From: Toxonevra muliebris
Lineage: Eukaryota; Arthropoda; Insecta; Diptera; Pallopteridae
Assembly: GCA_963691655.1 (NCBI GenBank)
Contig: OY829326.1
Location: 109,403,388-109,467,387 of the forward strand
Length of the DNA: 64,000 nt
Direction of reading: 5' to 3'
Within the stretch, counting starts at the first letter, position 1; each line of letters begins with the position of its first letter. Under the pieces are notes generated by a model that had not been told where the DNA came from, did no database searches, and was given only the letters and a program-made list of their open reading frames with translations. The position numbers and the translations under genes were made by a program. Of this stretch, positions 11,243-22,244 are shown piece after piece.

Positions 11243-14200
11243 TTATTGAATACCCAACTTTGGACAAAGTTTTTGATGTTTTGATTTCTGTAAAACCTTT
11301 GTAAGAATATCAGCTGTATTTTCGGTAGAAGGCACATATTTTAGTTCAATATGACCTTGCTGATGAACTTCACGTACATGGTGCACTCTGATGTCAATAT
11401 GTTTGCTTCTTGCATGAAAAATTGGATTTCGCACTAATTGTTGTGCACTTAAATTATCACCAAATAAAGTTGTAGCCTGCTTTATACATCTTCCAAAACC
11501 GAGTTCCATAAAAAGATTACGAAGATAAATAATTTCTTTTGATGCAGCAGATATCGCCATATATTCAGCTTCAGTACTGCTTAATGCAACTGTTGGTTGT
11601 TTTTTCGACTCATACGAAATAGATGCACCAGCCAATAGAAAAACAAATCCTGTGTAAGATTTCCGATCATCGCAGCTGCCAGCCCAATCTGCATCTGCAA
11701 AACCCAACAATGGCTTGCTAGTTGAACTAAAATGCAAAGCATAATTAATGGTGTTGTGTAAATAACGCAAAATATGTTTTGCCCCTGACAGATGTTCACG
11801 ATGCGGATTTTGATTAAATTGAGCCAATTTGTTAACTGAATGGACAATATCGGGTCGTGTGCAAATACCAATATACATTAATGATCCGATCAACGACTGG
11901 TAAATTTTCTCGTCAATATTTTCGCAATTTTTGCAATCGATACATTTTTTAAGATCCATCCCCGGATCCAGCGGAGTACTACATTTTTTGCAGTCTACCA
12001 TATCATATTCCTCCAATAATTCCTTTATCATTTTCTTTTGGGAAAGCATGATTGGACCAGTGGATTCTTTTCTTTCCACTTCCATCCCTAGAAAATAATC
12101 AACTGGACCTTTGTCCTTAATTTCTAATCGAGATTGAAGGTTATTTTTGATTTTTCGTAGTGTTCCACTCTTTGAACATACTACTAAAATATCATCTACA
12201 TATACAATAATGATATTATATTCATCATTTTTATTCATGGTGTAAGCGCATTGGTCAGTTTTACAACGAGTGAAGCCAATCTCGTTTAGAATTTTATCTA
12301 ATTTTTCGTTCCATTTGCGGCCTGATTGCTTCAACCCGTACAACGATTTTTGCAACTTACAAACTCTATTTGGATAACATTTATCTTTGAAACCTTCTGG
12401 CTGCTCCATATAAATGTCGGTATCAATTTCCCCATTTAAATACGCTGTAGTTACGTCTAATTGATGTACTAAAAGCTTAAACTCTGCGGCTAGTGCTAAA
12501 ACAGTTCGTACAGTTGAGTATCGAGTAACGGGTGAAAAAGTTTCGGTATAATTAATTCCATATTTTTGGGAGCAACCCTTTGCTACCAACCTCGACTTAT
12601 AGCGTTCAATTTGCCCATTTTTATCCCGTTTAATTGTAAATACCCATTTATTTTTTATCACTGGAACATTTATCGGTTTCTCTACCAAAAGCCAAGTTTC
12701 TTTTGATATAAGTGAGTTATATTCGGATTTCATGGAATCCACCCACTGTTCACAATCGCTTCTTTTCATGACCTCTTCTACAGATGTAGGAACCTCGTTT
12801 TCAACTTGCAGAAAACTATTAAAAACTTTTCTTCCTGACCTCAAGGTTTTAAAATTTGCCTCATTTTCTATAATACTGGGTATAATTATATCGTTTCGCT
12901 CACCTGTGTCCAAATTTTCTGTCTCTGTGGATAATCTTAAAGATTCGATCGGTTTCTCCATAACGTTAACCAAATCTGCAGCATTAAACATTTGATCTTC
13001 TACTACATCCTTCTCTTTGTCGATAAAAATGTTGTATTCATTAGGTGAAAGTTGAGGTACTAATTGTGATGTATCCTCAAGAAATCTTACATCACGGCTT
13101 CTATACATCGTCTTTGTTTGTATGTTGAACAATCTGTATGCTTTCGATTCAGCACTGTAACCCGTTAAAACGCATTCGATGCCTTTTTCTTGAAATTTAG
13201 ATTTTCTTGGACGTTTATCTAGAATGAATGCTTTGCAACCAAACACGCGCAAATGAGATACCGTTGGTTTTATACCACTCCATTTTTCAACAGGAGTTTT
13301 GTCATCCAATGTCGCAGATTGGCTACGATTCCGTAAATAAACTGCAGTACTTACAGCTTCTGCCCAAAGTTGTTCAGGTAACCTCGATGAAATCAGCATA
13401 CATCGAGCCATCTCTACTATGGTACGATTTGCTCGTTCTGCAACACCATTTTGCTGAGGTGTATACTCCACTGAAAATTGACGTCGAATTCCAAATTTTT
13501 CTAAATTCATAGAAAATTCTGCGCTTAAATATTCACGGCCATTGTCACTTCGTAACACCTTCAGTTTTCTTGAAGTTTGCCTTTCAGCCATAGCAATGAA
13601 ACTTTGATACGCATTAAAAACTTCACCCTTGTTCTTTAACAAGTACAAAAATATCATTCGTGAAAAATCGTCTATAAATGTCACGAAATATCGAGCACCT
13701 CCATACGAATCAACGCGCATGGGACCACATACATCTGAATGTACGAGCTCGAGCACATCCTTACTGCGATAACTTCCAGTTTTTGGAAACGGCTGCCTAC
13801 ATATCTTTGCCTTAAAACAAGTGTCGCAAGTAAAATTTATTGGTATATCCTTCACATTCAAGCCATGTACCATCCTTTTTTTCGATAATTCAGACATACT
13901 TTTTGCATTAAGGTGACCAAAACGATTATGCCATAGTACGAAATCATTACTGCTTGCAAAGGAACACACGCTATAATTATTTTGTAAGTTTCTACTATAA
14001 CACAGAAAGAGTCCACCTAGCTTTTTACCCGTTAAGAGTACGTTATCCTTATAGCAAATTTTTACATCTCCTCGTGAGAAAGTAACATCATACCCCCTCT
14101 CAACACATTTTGAAATTGAAATAAAATTGAATTTTAATGTGGGTACAAACAGGACATTCTTCAAAATAACACTGTCTCCCGTGTTAGTTTCGAATGTAAC

Positions 14201-15124
14201 CTCACCTACTCCATCTGAAGAAACGACGAAATCAGCGGCTAGCTGAATTTCTTCTTCATGTTGCGTCATCTTCTTGAACATCTTCTCATCACAACACATG
14301 TGACTTGTGGATCCGCTATCAAACACCCACGCATTTCGTTGTATGCCTTCAACTTGCAAGCCATGTAGCATTGCATTTACTATCGACCGTTTCTTACATT
14401 CTCGAGCAAAATGACCATTTTGACCGCATTTGTAACACTTAATGTTGTCCTTCCTTTGATTGTAGTTCTGCTGCTTCTTCTCACGATTAAACCCATTATC
14501 CCTTCTTGCTTGGTTGGATCTGTTGAAAAATACGCTCTCTTGATGACCTTCTGCATCAGATTTTCCATTTCGTCGCTCATATTCTTCCATTAACTTATTT
14601 TTGAGGACATCTAATGATGGTAACTGATCACGAGACTCAATTGCCACCACAAATGACTCGAAATTGTCTGGCAAACTATTCATCAGGATAATTGAAAGTA
14701 ACTCGTCTGGTATTGATATCTCCACTTCCGATAATTTATCGACAATTTCATTAAAGTGGGACAGATGTTGTGACATGGACTGGTTCGAAATCATCTTATG
14801 TGCCAACAATTTACGAAATAGTAGCACTTTTCTTGCTGGACCACGAGGCTGAAATTTCTTTTCCAAAATTAGCCACGCTGCTTTTGATGTTAAGCAATTT
14901 TTTACTATGCTGAGCTGACTTCTCTTCATGCTCAATATTATTGTAGATAAAGCCTTTTGATCGGCTTGTGTCCATTTGTTTAATTCCGCTGGATCAGCTG
15001 GTTGCACCATGGAGCCATTAACGTATCCCCAAAGATCAGCATGAATTAAAACGCTTCGCATTTGGATTTTCCATCCATCGTAGTTATTTTCGTCTAATTT
15101 TTCAATTTGATATAGGGAGGACAT
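11243..15124 (-). CDS. Ty1/copia gag-pol polyprotein, intact
   Basis: 1293 residues in one frame, as usual for copia elements. Order: gag region (about 1-220); CCHC zinc knuckle CYKCGQNGHFAREC (about 230-243); aspartic protease with DSGSTSHM (about 267); GAG-pre-integrase histidine/cysteine region (about 395-445); integrase core with Asp in HSDVCGP (about 462), Asp in SDNGREY (about 525) and Glu in NGVAER exactly 35 residues further (D35E); reverse transcriptase with TAYLNG (about 890) and YVDD (about 974); and a C-terminal RNase H ending near TADILTK. Protease before integrase before RT is the Ty1/copia order. The ATG at 15124 lies about 64 bases after the primer site. No stop or frameshift is seen, and all catalytic residues I can check are present. 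It makes and integrates element cDNA via cytoplasmic particles. Confidence 0.95.
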   Translation of the reverse strand: MSSLYQIEKLDENNYDGWKIQMRSVLIHADLWGYVNGSMVQPADPAELNKWTQADQKALSTIILSMKRSQLSIVKNCLTSKAAWLILEKKFQPRGPARKVLLFRKLLAHKMISNQSMSQHLSHFNEIVDKLSEVEISIPDELLSIILMNSLPDNFESFVVAIESRDQLPSLDVLKNKLMEEYERRNGKSDAEGHQESVFFNRSNQARRDNGFNREKKQQNYNQRKDNIKCYKCGQNGHFARECKKRSIVNAMLHGLQVEGIQRNAWVFDSGSTSHMCCDEKMFKKMTQHEEEIQLAADFVVSSDGVGEVTFETNTGDSVILKNVLFVPTLKFNFISISKCVERGYDVTFSRGDVKICYKDNVLLTGKKLGGLFLCYSRNLQNNYSVCSFASSNDFVLWHNRFGHLNAKSMSELSKKRMVHGLNVKDIPINFTCDTCFKAKICRQPFPKTGSYRSKDVLELVHSDVCGPMRVDSYGGARYFVTFIDDFSRMIFLYLLKNKGEVFNAYQSFIAMAERQTSRKLKVLRSDNGREYLSAEFSMNLEKFGIRRQFSVEYTPQQNGVAERANRTIVEMARCMLISSRLPEQLWAEAVSTAVYLRNRSQSATLDDKTPVEKWSGIKPTVSHLRVFGCKAFILDKRPRKSKFQEKGIECVLTGYSAESKAYRLFNIQTKTMYRSRDVRFLEDTSQLVPQLSPNEYNIFIDKEKDVVEDQMFNAADLVNVMEKPIESLRLSTETENLDTGERNDIIIPSIIENEANFKTLRSGRKVFNSFLQVENEVPTSVEEVMKRSDCEQWVDSMKSEYNSLISKETWLLVEKPINVPVIKNKWVFTIKRDKNGQIERYKSRLVAKGCSQKYGINYTETFSPVTRYSTVRTVLALAAEFKLLVHQLDVTTAYLNGEIDTDIYMEQPEGFKDKCYPNRVCKLQKSLYGLKQSGRKWNEKLDKILNEIGFTRCKTDQCAYTMNKNDEYNIIIVYVDDILVVCSKSGTLRKIKNNLQSRLEIKDKGPVDYFLGMEVERKESTGPIMLSQKKMIKELLEEYDMVDCKKCSTPLDPGMDLKKCIDCKNCENIDEKIYQSLIGSLMYIGICTRPDIVHSVNKLAQFNQNPHREHLSGAKHILRYLHNTINYALHFSSTSKPLLGFADADWAGSCDDRKSYTGFVFLLAGASISYESKKQPTVALSSTEAEYMAISAASKEIIYLRNLFMELGFGRCIKQATTLFGDNLSAQQLVRNPIFHARSKHIDIRVHHVREVHQQGHIELKYVPSTENTADILTKVLQKSKHQKLCPKLGIQ

Positions 15125-15187
15125 TTTGCTTGATTTTATTTTTACAGATATTTTTTTTTTTTTTTTTTTCCTTTTACTAAAGTCCTT

Positions 15188-15201
15188 CTGGGCCCATAAC
15201 C
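15188..15201 (-). other. Primer-binding site, initiator-Met half tRNA
   Basis: Reading the minus strand, GGTTATGGGCCCAG starts two bases after the 5' LTR. It matches the internal initiator-Met tRNA segment that primes fly copia, where an internal tRNA fragment rather than the 3' end is used. Confidence 0.85.
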
Positions 15202-15203
15202 CT

Positions 15204-15389
15204 TGTTAGGATCTTTATATTTATATATGCAGTTTTTATTGAAACATGTATTTCAGTTGATAAGTTAGAAACGAATGAATTGAAAATTTTATAACTTCAA
15301 TATCAATAGATCAAAATATCAAACATACAAAAACAATATTCATATACAAAGTGTTTTCATTACAAGTAAATAGGATATGATCTTCAACA
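15204..15389 (-). repeat. 5' LTR of the copia element
   Basis: 186 bp, TG...CA, and identical in reading to 11036-11221. It should hold promoter and polyadenylation signals: on the minus strand GCATATATAAATA near 15230-15218 is a TATA-like candidate. Confidence 0.93.
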
Positions 15390-15501
15390 TCAATGTTCTC
15401 AACTAAATGCGCTAGCAACAAAACTTTTATTTTTATTTTTTGTTGTCGTACAAGTCAAGAAGTAGGCAACACTGATTTTCTTTCTTACTTAGAGTAACAG
15501 A

Positions 15502-15814
15502 GTTAGGCTGTGGTTATATTGCGAGTATACTCGGCGAACACCATGAAATTGTTGTTGCACCCAACACAAAGAGAGAGTCCGTAATCACTCTCATACCGAA
15601 CACGATATGCCCGGTGTATTGTACAGAGTATTCAGGGTGGCAATGAGTTATTTTACAAAACAGTATCATTACATATAAAATAGGAGTAAACAAACGAGTA
15701 TATTTTGACAAAAAACAGCTCTGCAACGAGCTGAATGTAAACACCTTGACCGAGCACGGGAGAAAATGTTTTGTGTTCGTCGAACACCGAGTACCAATAT
15801 AACCAGGCGCTAAC
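15502..15814. mobile_element. Inverted-repeat element inside the MITE
   Basis: Ends GTTAGGCTGTGGTTATATTG (15502-15521) and an inverted counterpart GTTAGCGCCTGGTTATATTG (15814-15795), with further matching ACTCGG and CGAACAC inward. 313 bp, no transposase. I could not define a target duplication. Confidence 0.5.
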
Positions 15815-16344
15815 AAATATTTTACTCAAGGGTCAAACCAGAGTAAAAGTGTAAAGTGACGGTAAAAGCAAATGCCGTATATTTTGTTATTGTAGAGTAA
15901 TTTTGTGTTGCACTTTTAACCTGTTACTCCGTTAACCAGCACTTTACTCTAAAGCATGAACAGGGCTACTATTTTAATTCTGTTAAAGTAATATTAAACT
16001 AAAAAGGTATTAGTGTATTCTCCTGTAAGTGATTATATACTTTGAGCATGAACATCATGGGCAGGACTGTCGTGCTCACACTAACGTAACCATGGTGGAA
16101 TTGAAATATTGACATTCTTTCGTCACTTTCGGAAAAATACGAAATAAATATTAGGTCTGTTAACGCACTTTTTGGGTAAAGTCTGGTAAACTGAGAGTAA
16201 AAAAAAAATACTCTCTCTGATAGACAAAAATGCACAAAAGTACGGAAACGCACAAGACCACTTTTCTTGCACGAAACAAAACGTTTAATTGTAACGACAG
16301 TTAAATTCAAGACAACATGCATGTTTCCTTGGCAACATATCAAC

Positions 16345-17414
16345 TAGCGATGCCAACTTGCGGGGAATTCCCCAAGTTGTGGGGCATTTTACTTAGTGCG
16401 GGGAATCAGGGAATGAGCTGTTTTTCGCGGTGAATTTGATATTCAGCTTTTAATATTAAAATACCTCAAACTGCCTGTAGAATATTTTTTGCCAAATTTT
16501 ATATTCTTAAATACAATTGTGGCACATTCGCAACCAACATCATAAAAACATTGCTTTGTGCAACACAGTTTACGGTTAGTATTCAGACAGTCCAACGCGA
16601 TCGCGCAGTGCTTCGGTTTCTCTTTCAGCCATTTAGAAAGGGCTTAGCTGTGCCTTTGTTCCGCACCTACTAATTAATAACTGTTAGTCCTTATTATAAA
16701 GAAGAAGAAGTATCTTTTATATGTTAAAAACCGATAGTCAAGACTTTAAACCAGTTTTTCTCAAAACGAGGTTTTTGCCATTGGCGTGCATTATAACTGA
16801 AATTTAAATATGTTCTTCTACATTACAATGGCCCCAGGATATAAGTTTGGTTAATTCTTCCCTCAATTTGGAACTTTGTTTTTACGAAAAAAGTCTAATT
16901 TTTTAAAAAACTAATTTTTGCGGTCTGCCATTTTGTGAGTTGTTGGTGAAACAACATAATCTTAGTATTTCCTGCGAGTACAGTTATAATTTTTCTAATG
17001 GTATTTTTTTAGATGTTTCAGTGAGCTGCAATCACGCACGCCATTGCGTTTGACGATTTTCAAAACGGGTTCCATGAAGCTGCAAAAAAACCTTTTATAT
17101 AATCTTTTTTTTAATTATTACATAATTTTTCTTGTACTTGAAGTCTTTAAATAGATGTCTGAAAATTTTTTTTTATCAATCCAAGAAAAATTGATAAAAA
17201 AAATGTTAACCAAGAAAGTGTAGGGCACCTTAAAATAACTCTGACCGAGAGTAACTACGTAAAGGGTATTTTTTGTTTGTATAAAATGTTTATATGAAAA
17301 GTGCGTATCGTACTGTTATAATATGAAAGTATACCGGTGTGGGGAATTTGTTCGAAAATCGGGGAATTTCGCGAGAGTTATCGGGGAGAAAGAAAAAATA
17401 AGTTGGCATCTCTG
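16345..17414 (+). mobile_element. Non-autonomous hAT element, copy 1
   Basis: 1070 bp with terminal inverted repeat (T/C)AGCGATGCCAACTT (left) and CAGAGATGCCAACTT (right, inverted), flanked by a perfect 8-bp duplication ATATCAAC (16337-16344 and 17415-17422). CAG-type ends and 8-bp duplications define hAT elements. GGGGAATT motifs repeat just inside both ends. There is no transposase frame. A second full copy lies at 60146-61266 in the same orientation. Confidence 0.9.
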
Positions 17415-17422
17415 ATATCAAC

Positions 17423-18640
17423 GTATGTCATTTCTTCTCTGAGTAATTTTTTACGATATATTTTTTCTCATTTTCTGCCATTGAGAAAATGAACGAAAAA
17501 AAAATATGTTAATAATTTTCTAAGGGAAGAAATTACATAATTTCTTGAAAATAGACACCATTGAGTGCAAAAGAACCGATACTCTGCATCACTGACATCT
17601 TCCCAATCCAACCAATCCATTTTGGTAAAGCAGAAATGCAGAACAATTTTCCTTTCATAATTTATTATTATTATTTGGACAAGGGCTGTCGTCGAATAAA
17701 CTGTTTTTTTTATTCAAGAAACAGACAGTTATCTCGCCAATATTGGGTAGTTAACTGCCTCATAACTTGAATCTGTGCAATTGAAAATTGGCAGTTAACT
17801 CTTACATATGAGTTAACCCGCCACTATGAAATCGGCTCTAAGTCTTACAAGAAAATAAATAAATGTAGAAAAATTTAAACATAAATTGTTCGCCTGACTA
17901 TTTCTGTAGAATCTTCTGATTTACAATCACCATTTACATTTTTCAGAAATAGCAGAAGCTCCTACAGCGTGAGAAGTTGAACTGAAACTTACGTTATTAA
18001 TCTGTGGAGAATGTAGATAAAAATTAACAAATATACTATTAATACATTTTCAAATGCCTTTTAAACATTTTCCATTTTAAATAACACTAATTTTTCTAAA
18101 AATTCTTTATTTATTTATTAATTTCAAGTTTTCAATATATTTTCACAAAAGCAAAACAGCTGATTTTTTGACACTTTTAACATTTTTACCTTAAGAAAAA
18201 TTGTGGGCTATTTCGTGCACGATGAAGAAGACAGTTACTCTCTCATCTCTGCTCTTATTTGCAAGTTTTTGAAGTGAAACTTCTTTTCTCTTGTCCTAGA
18301 GTAAAACCAACCGGATGTGAAGTCGCGCGTAAGTTTGCAATGCGACATAATTTTGTCGAGCAATGTGCATGAAGGGCTAAATATCAATATTCCGTAACTG
18401 AATTCACGAGCAAAATATATAATAAACGATTCACACACACACGCCTATGGCAGAAAGAACAATGTGTAGCGTCACCATCGTAAAGTTTATGACAGTTATA
18501 CATTTCACATACAGATGGCGCAAATATCCAAGGAATTACATGAAGATGTCGCACACAAAAAAGAGTTCGTCTACAATTGTCATCGACATTACCGATATAG
18601 AGTTGCAATTTTTGTTCTAGCATTAATCCCAAAAAAAAAA
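17423..18640. other. Intergenic, no gene seen
   Basis: AT-rich. Contains GAAGTGAAACTTC near 18270, a small palindrome also seen in two other inverted-repeat structures of this window. No plausible gene. Confidence 0.45.
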
Positions 18641-18648
18641 AAAAATTG

Positions 18649-18843
18649 GTTGTGTATTAACGAACACAAGGCAGAAGTAAAACTTCTTGTGAACTAAACG
18701 AAACATAAACAAATGAAATTAAAAACACAAGCCAATGAAGTAAAAAATTTAGCGATTGAAAAATTTAATTTGCTTGTTATTTGCTTGTTTTCGTTTAGTT
18801 CAAAAGAAGTTTCACTTCTGCCTTGTGTTCGTTAATACACAAT
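18649..18843. repeat. Palindromic element, about 55-bp arms
   Basis: Left arm 18649-18703 and right arm 18790-18843 are inverted copies with about three differences. They share GTGTATTAACGAACACAAGG and AACTAAACGAAA, around an 86-base loop. This is foldback/MITE style. Confidence 0.75.
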
Positions 18844-18849
18844 TTAGTT

Positions 18850-20900
18850 TTTGAGTACGAGAACGTTTTCTGGGCTGTTTTGGGTGGACGCGTTCATCCG
18901 CGTTGTAGTACGGGAACGGACCTAATAATTATGCGATTCAAAAATGACAAAAAAAAAGAATTGAAGTCTCTAAAAAAAAGTAAAATAACCTTGTTAAAAA
19001 ATAGATATTGAAGATAGTGTGTGTCGTAAAGACACGTTGCTTGTTTTTGTTGATGTTGCCTATTCAACTTCTAAAAACTTATGAGAAAAACTATCAGAAT
19101 TGGGACAATTGGATCTTGCAACATTCATCAATGCGTCGATTTTTATTTTTTGAATTTTCGGCGCATCCTTTCCATCTCTTTCTTACAGTCTAATTTTCTT
19201 GCTATGTCTTTCACACAGTCGTTCATGCTTGTGCTACAATTTTTATGGTCATTCAAAACACATTTCTGTTCTTTTTGTGAGCGCATCCTTATGGTATACA
19301 CATATATGGATAAGAATAACTTGTTATTTTATATATTAATAAATCAGTTTACGCTTTAAGCGTTGGATATATGATATTTTGTTCTTAACAAAATTCTACG
19401 ATTTTATCATTTGTTTGTATGTATATTTTACAATACAAACACTGTGGAATATTCTTATCGATATTTAAATTTTTATGAGAATTTTTTTTGGTTGCATAAC
19501 ATTTTTATTCAGATTTTAGTTCTTTTGTATGTATGTACTTATATAAATATTAGTAATTTATTGTTTTTAATGTAGGTACTTTCATTTAACATCTTCATTT
19601 ATGTATGTATTATTTAGTTTTTGTGTATTTTTTAGTCCAATAACAATCTTTCTTTTATGTAAAGCTACCTATAGGAAATATGTTACATGTTTAAGTATGT
19701 TTGTATATTTAGTTAGTTTTAAAGAAATTGATATAGGTTGTTTGAATCGAAAAATGAAGGCATTTGCCTATTATTATAACTAAAATTTAATGAAAACAAT
19801 AAATGACAACATATTGAGGGATATTCTCTCTCAATGCTGGTGTAGTGCAACACTGGTAATGAAACAACACTGGTTATGAAACTCACCATATGAAGATTAG
19901 AGATATCTAAACAGAAAATAAGAACACTCTGGTCGTGGCTTCAACACAAAGAGGTCGAAGCTTAAGGAATTATAAAAAGAATAAAATAAGATCCATTGAA
20001 ATTAAATAATGACTTTTAATTAAATAAAAACGGATTTAAAAATATTATACTGGTTTACATTCACCAAATCTTTTGAAATTTGAGACATTCAATTTCCCTT
20101 CTTCTTCTGTTCAAATATTTGAAAATATCTATTGCGCTATGCACCCAACGTGAAGGAAGCAATCATTTCAAAGGGCTTCTTTACCAACATTTTATTTCAC
20201 CACTAAACGTCAACTTTTGAAACCCACTAAACCTCCCCGTTGTTTTTTATAAAACCCTTCAAACATTTTAAAGTGTATCACTTATTTTTCATAACATAAA
20301 GAAATATACAAACAAGGACAAAAAATTAATACGTTTATAAAACTTTTCAATTTAAAATTTATACAGTTTAAAAAAGCGTCCCATTCTTTAAATTATTACA
20401 TCTGCAGTACCAGATGTTAAATCTATTGAAACAAAGTTAATTGCCCCTGAGGCTTGGGGGTATTTCACATACTTTGCTCTCAGTAATAGTAAACGATAAT
20501 CCTTGTTATTAGCTCTGAGATCTAAATCTATTATTAATCCTTTAAATAAAACCCATAAAAATAAAAAAAACCATCTAGAAAGCAAATCCCACTAAAAAAA
20601 AAAACGGATATACCACTAACTGATTTTTTCTCCCGCTTTTTATTTTAAAACCTATTAGATTTAGCCGGAAACCACCAAATTGGCAATGCCACTCTTTATA
20701 TGGCACCGAATTTGCTTTTTATTTTGTTTGTCATGGGGGGCCTGCGTTGACAGTAAGTTTCTGCAAGCGCAAAAAGAGCGCTTTTGAGAAGCATTTTAGG
20801 TAGCACACTGTATTCTCTCTGCTCTTTTGTATTCGTCTTTTCTTGATATGATGACATATTTTTGTTTTATCTGTTTTATTTGCTTACATATATTTCCATA
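18850..20900. other. Intergenic, no gene seen
   Basis: About 2 kb of AT-rich DNA. Several 60-90 codon frames occur but have low-complexity composition and no recognisable domain or splice structure. Confidence 0.45.
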
Positions 20901-20914
20901 TAGTCGGTTCAGAG

Positions 20915-21215
20915 GTTTGGAGTTCAGCTCTAAATAGGCACTACAATGTTCGAAAGCTCAGTAGGGTTCAGAAAACAGTGTGTGTTGGGATAGCAGGAGT
21001 TATTCGTACTTGTCCAATGGTTGTTTGGCTAAACGTACTTGTGAAAACAGCAAAGTTGTAAATGCATTACCAAACACAATTGTATTTCAAAATCAATTTT
21101 AAGGTAAGATTTCCTACAAGGGTTAAATGGAAAAGAAAAAGCTTACAGACAGAACGTGGCATACCCAGTTTTACGAATGGATCAAAAATGAACTGGTAAG
21201 GGTACGCAAGAAATC
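20915..21215 (+). pseudogene. I-like non-LTR retroelement relic (RT thumb / RNase H start)
   Basis: A conceptual translation of 20940-21050 reads RKLSRVQKTVCVGIAGVIRT, the conserved stretch downstream of the reverse transcriptase palm in I/Jockey-type elements. Near 21150 another frame reads GIPSFTNGSKM, like the FTDGSK motif that starts their RNase H. It is heavily decayed, with frame changes between the two motifs. Confidence 0.5.
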
Positions 21216-21619
21216 AGTCAATAAGTTTTCCTAATGATTTCACGGTTTTTCAAGAACCAGAGTTAGGTAAGTTAAAAAAATCAATTCGGGAAAGATCAAT
21301 TACCCAATACTGACTTAATCCTAAGATGTCCTAAATTAACATAAGAGAATTGAAAGAATACGACTCGAAATATGATAGCGAATGAATTTGCCAAAAGTTT
21401 TTAAAAACTGCTCTCATGGTCGGGTTAGTAAAGGCAGATTTTTTTTCCAGTTCCTGACTTGAATTTTTTCAGTTTTTTTGTACTTCGTGGCATGTGTCAA
21501 AGTCAAGCATGCTCAGTTAGCGCTTACCATTTCATCATTATCAAAATCTGTGCTCTATGAGAGCACATTATCGCACATTTAGTCTAATGGGAAACCAAGG
21601 GCAATACAAGAGCTTCAAG

Positions 21620-22010
21620 CAAAATGCACTGTTTGGTGCGGTTTATGGGCCTGCAGAATCATTGGTCCGTATTTCTTTAAAAATGATGATGGCTACAACA
21701 TTATCGTTAATAGCGACCGCTATCGTTCTATGATTTCGAGTTTTTTTTTTTTTTTGCCCGAAATGCACGAGCTTAATCTGGTCTGCGCTAAATGCTACAC
21801 AGCACGTCAAACAATGAACCTATTAAGAGATGAATTCAGTGAGCAATTTATCTTACGTTTCGGACCAGTGAGTTAGCCAGCTAGATAGAGCGATTTGAAG
21901 CATCTAATCTATTTATTGTGGGATTATGTGAACTCACTTGTCTGTGCCGCTAAACCAACGTCAATTGCAAACTTGGAAAATAACATAACACGTGTTAGCG
22001 AGACATGCTT
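21620..22010 (+). pseudogene. mariner/Tc-type transposase relic
   Basis: Translation shows QAKCTVWCGLWAARIIGPYF, then NSDRYRSMISSFFFPEM, TARQTMNLLRDEFSEQFILR and LIYFLWDYVNSLV, in the order of the catalytic domain of IS630/Tc1/mariner transposases common in insects. Stops and frame shifts, for example near 21875-21895, and loss of the Asp-rich segment before CYTARQ show it is inactive. Ends not found. Confidence 0.6.
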
Positions 22011-22244
22011 AAAAAATTGATTCAAAATTAAACTTTTCGCATTGATCCCTTACAACGTAATCCTGGTCAACATTTACATGAAATATCTTAAAAACTAAAT
22101 AGCAAGCACTGATTTATCGATTCAAATATAAATTTCAAAAAGTGTAGTGTTTTTCCACCATTTATTTAGTTTATAAACTATTCTTTGACAAGTTTTGCTA
22201 CATAAATTAATAGATAACAACTAAAGTTCCCTATCTATAATTAC

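Larger units (their letters stand above)
11036..15389 (-). mobile_element. Complete Ty1/copia LTR retrotransposon
   Basis: A 4354-bp element in minus orientation. Two 186-bp LTRs begin TG and end CA and show no difference by eye. It has a TCAAT target duplication, an internal initiator-Met tRNA primer site, and one uninterrupted 1293-codon gag-pol frame. Identical LTRs mean a recent insertion. All diagnostic catalytic motifs are present, so it could be an autonomous, recently mobile copy. It lies inside an older MITE. Confidence 0.95.
10925..15966. mobile_element. TA-flanked MITE split by the copia insertion
   Basis: Inverted termini of about 36 bp sharing TTTAGAGTAAAGTGCTG (left 10925-10960, right 15931-15966, about 4 mismatches), each flanked outside by TA. 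After removal of the copia element and one target duplication, about 680 bp remain. It has no coding capacity. It is the older host of the LTR element and of the inverted-repeat element at 15502-15814. Confidence 0.65.

Noticed and set aside
15999..16343. 114-codon minus-strand frame
   Set aside because: No recognisable motif, low support and no exon signals; probably chance.
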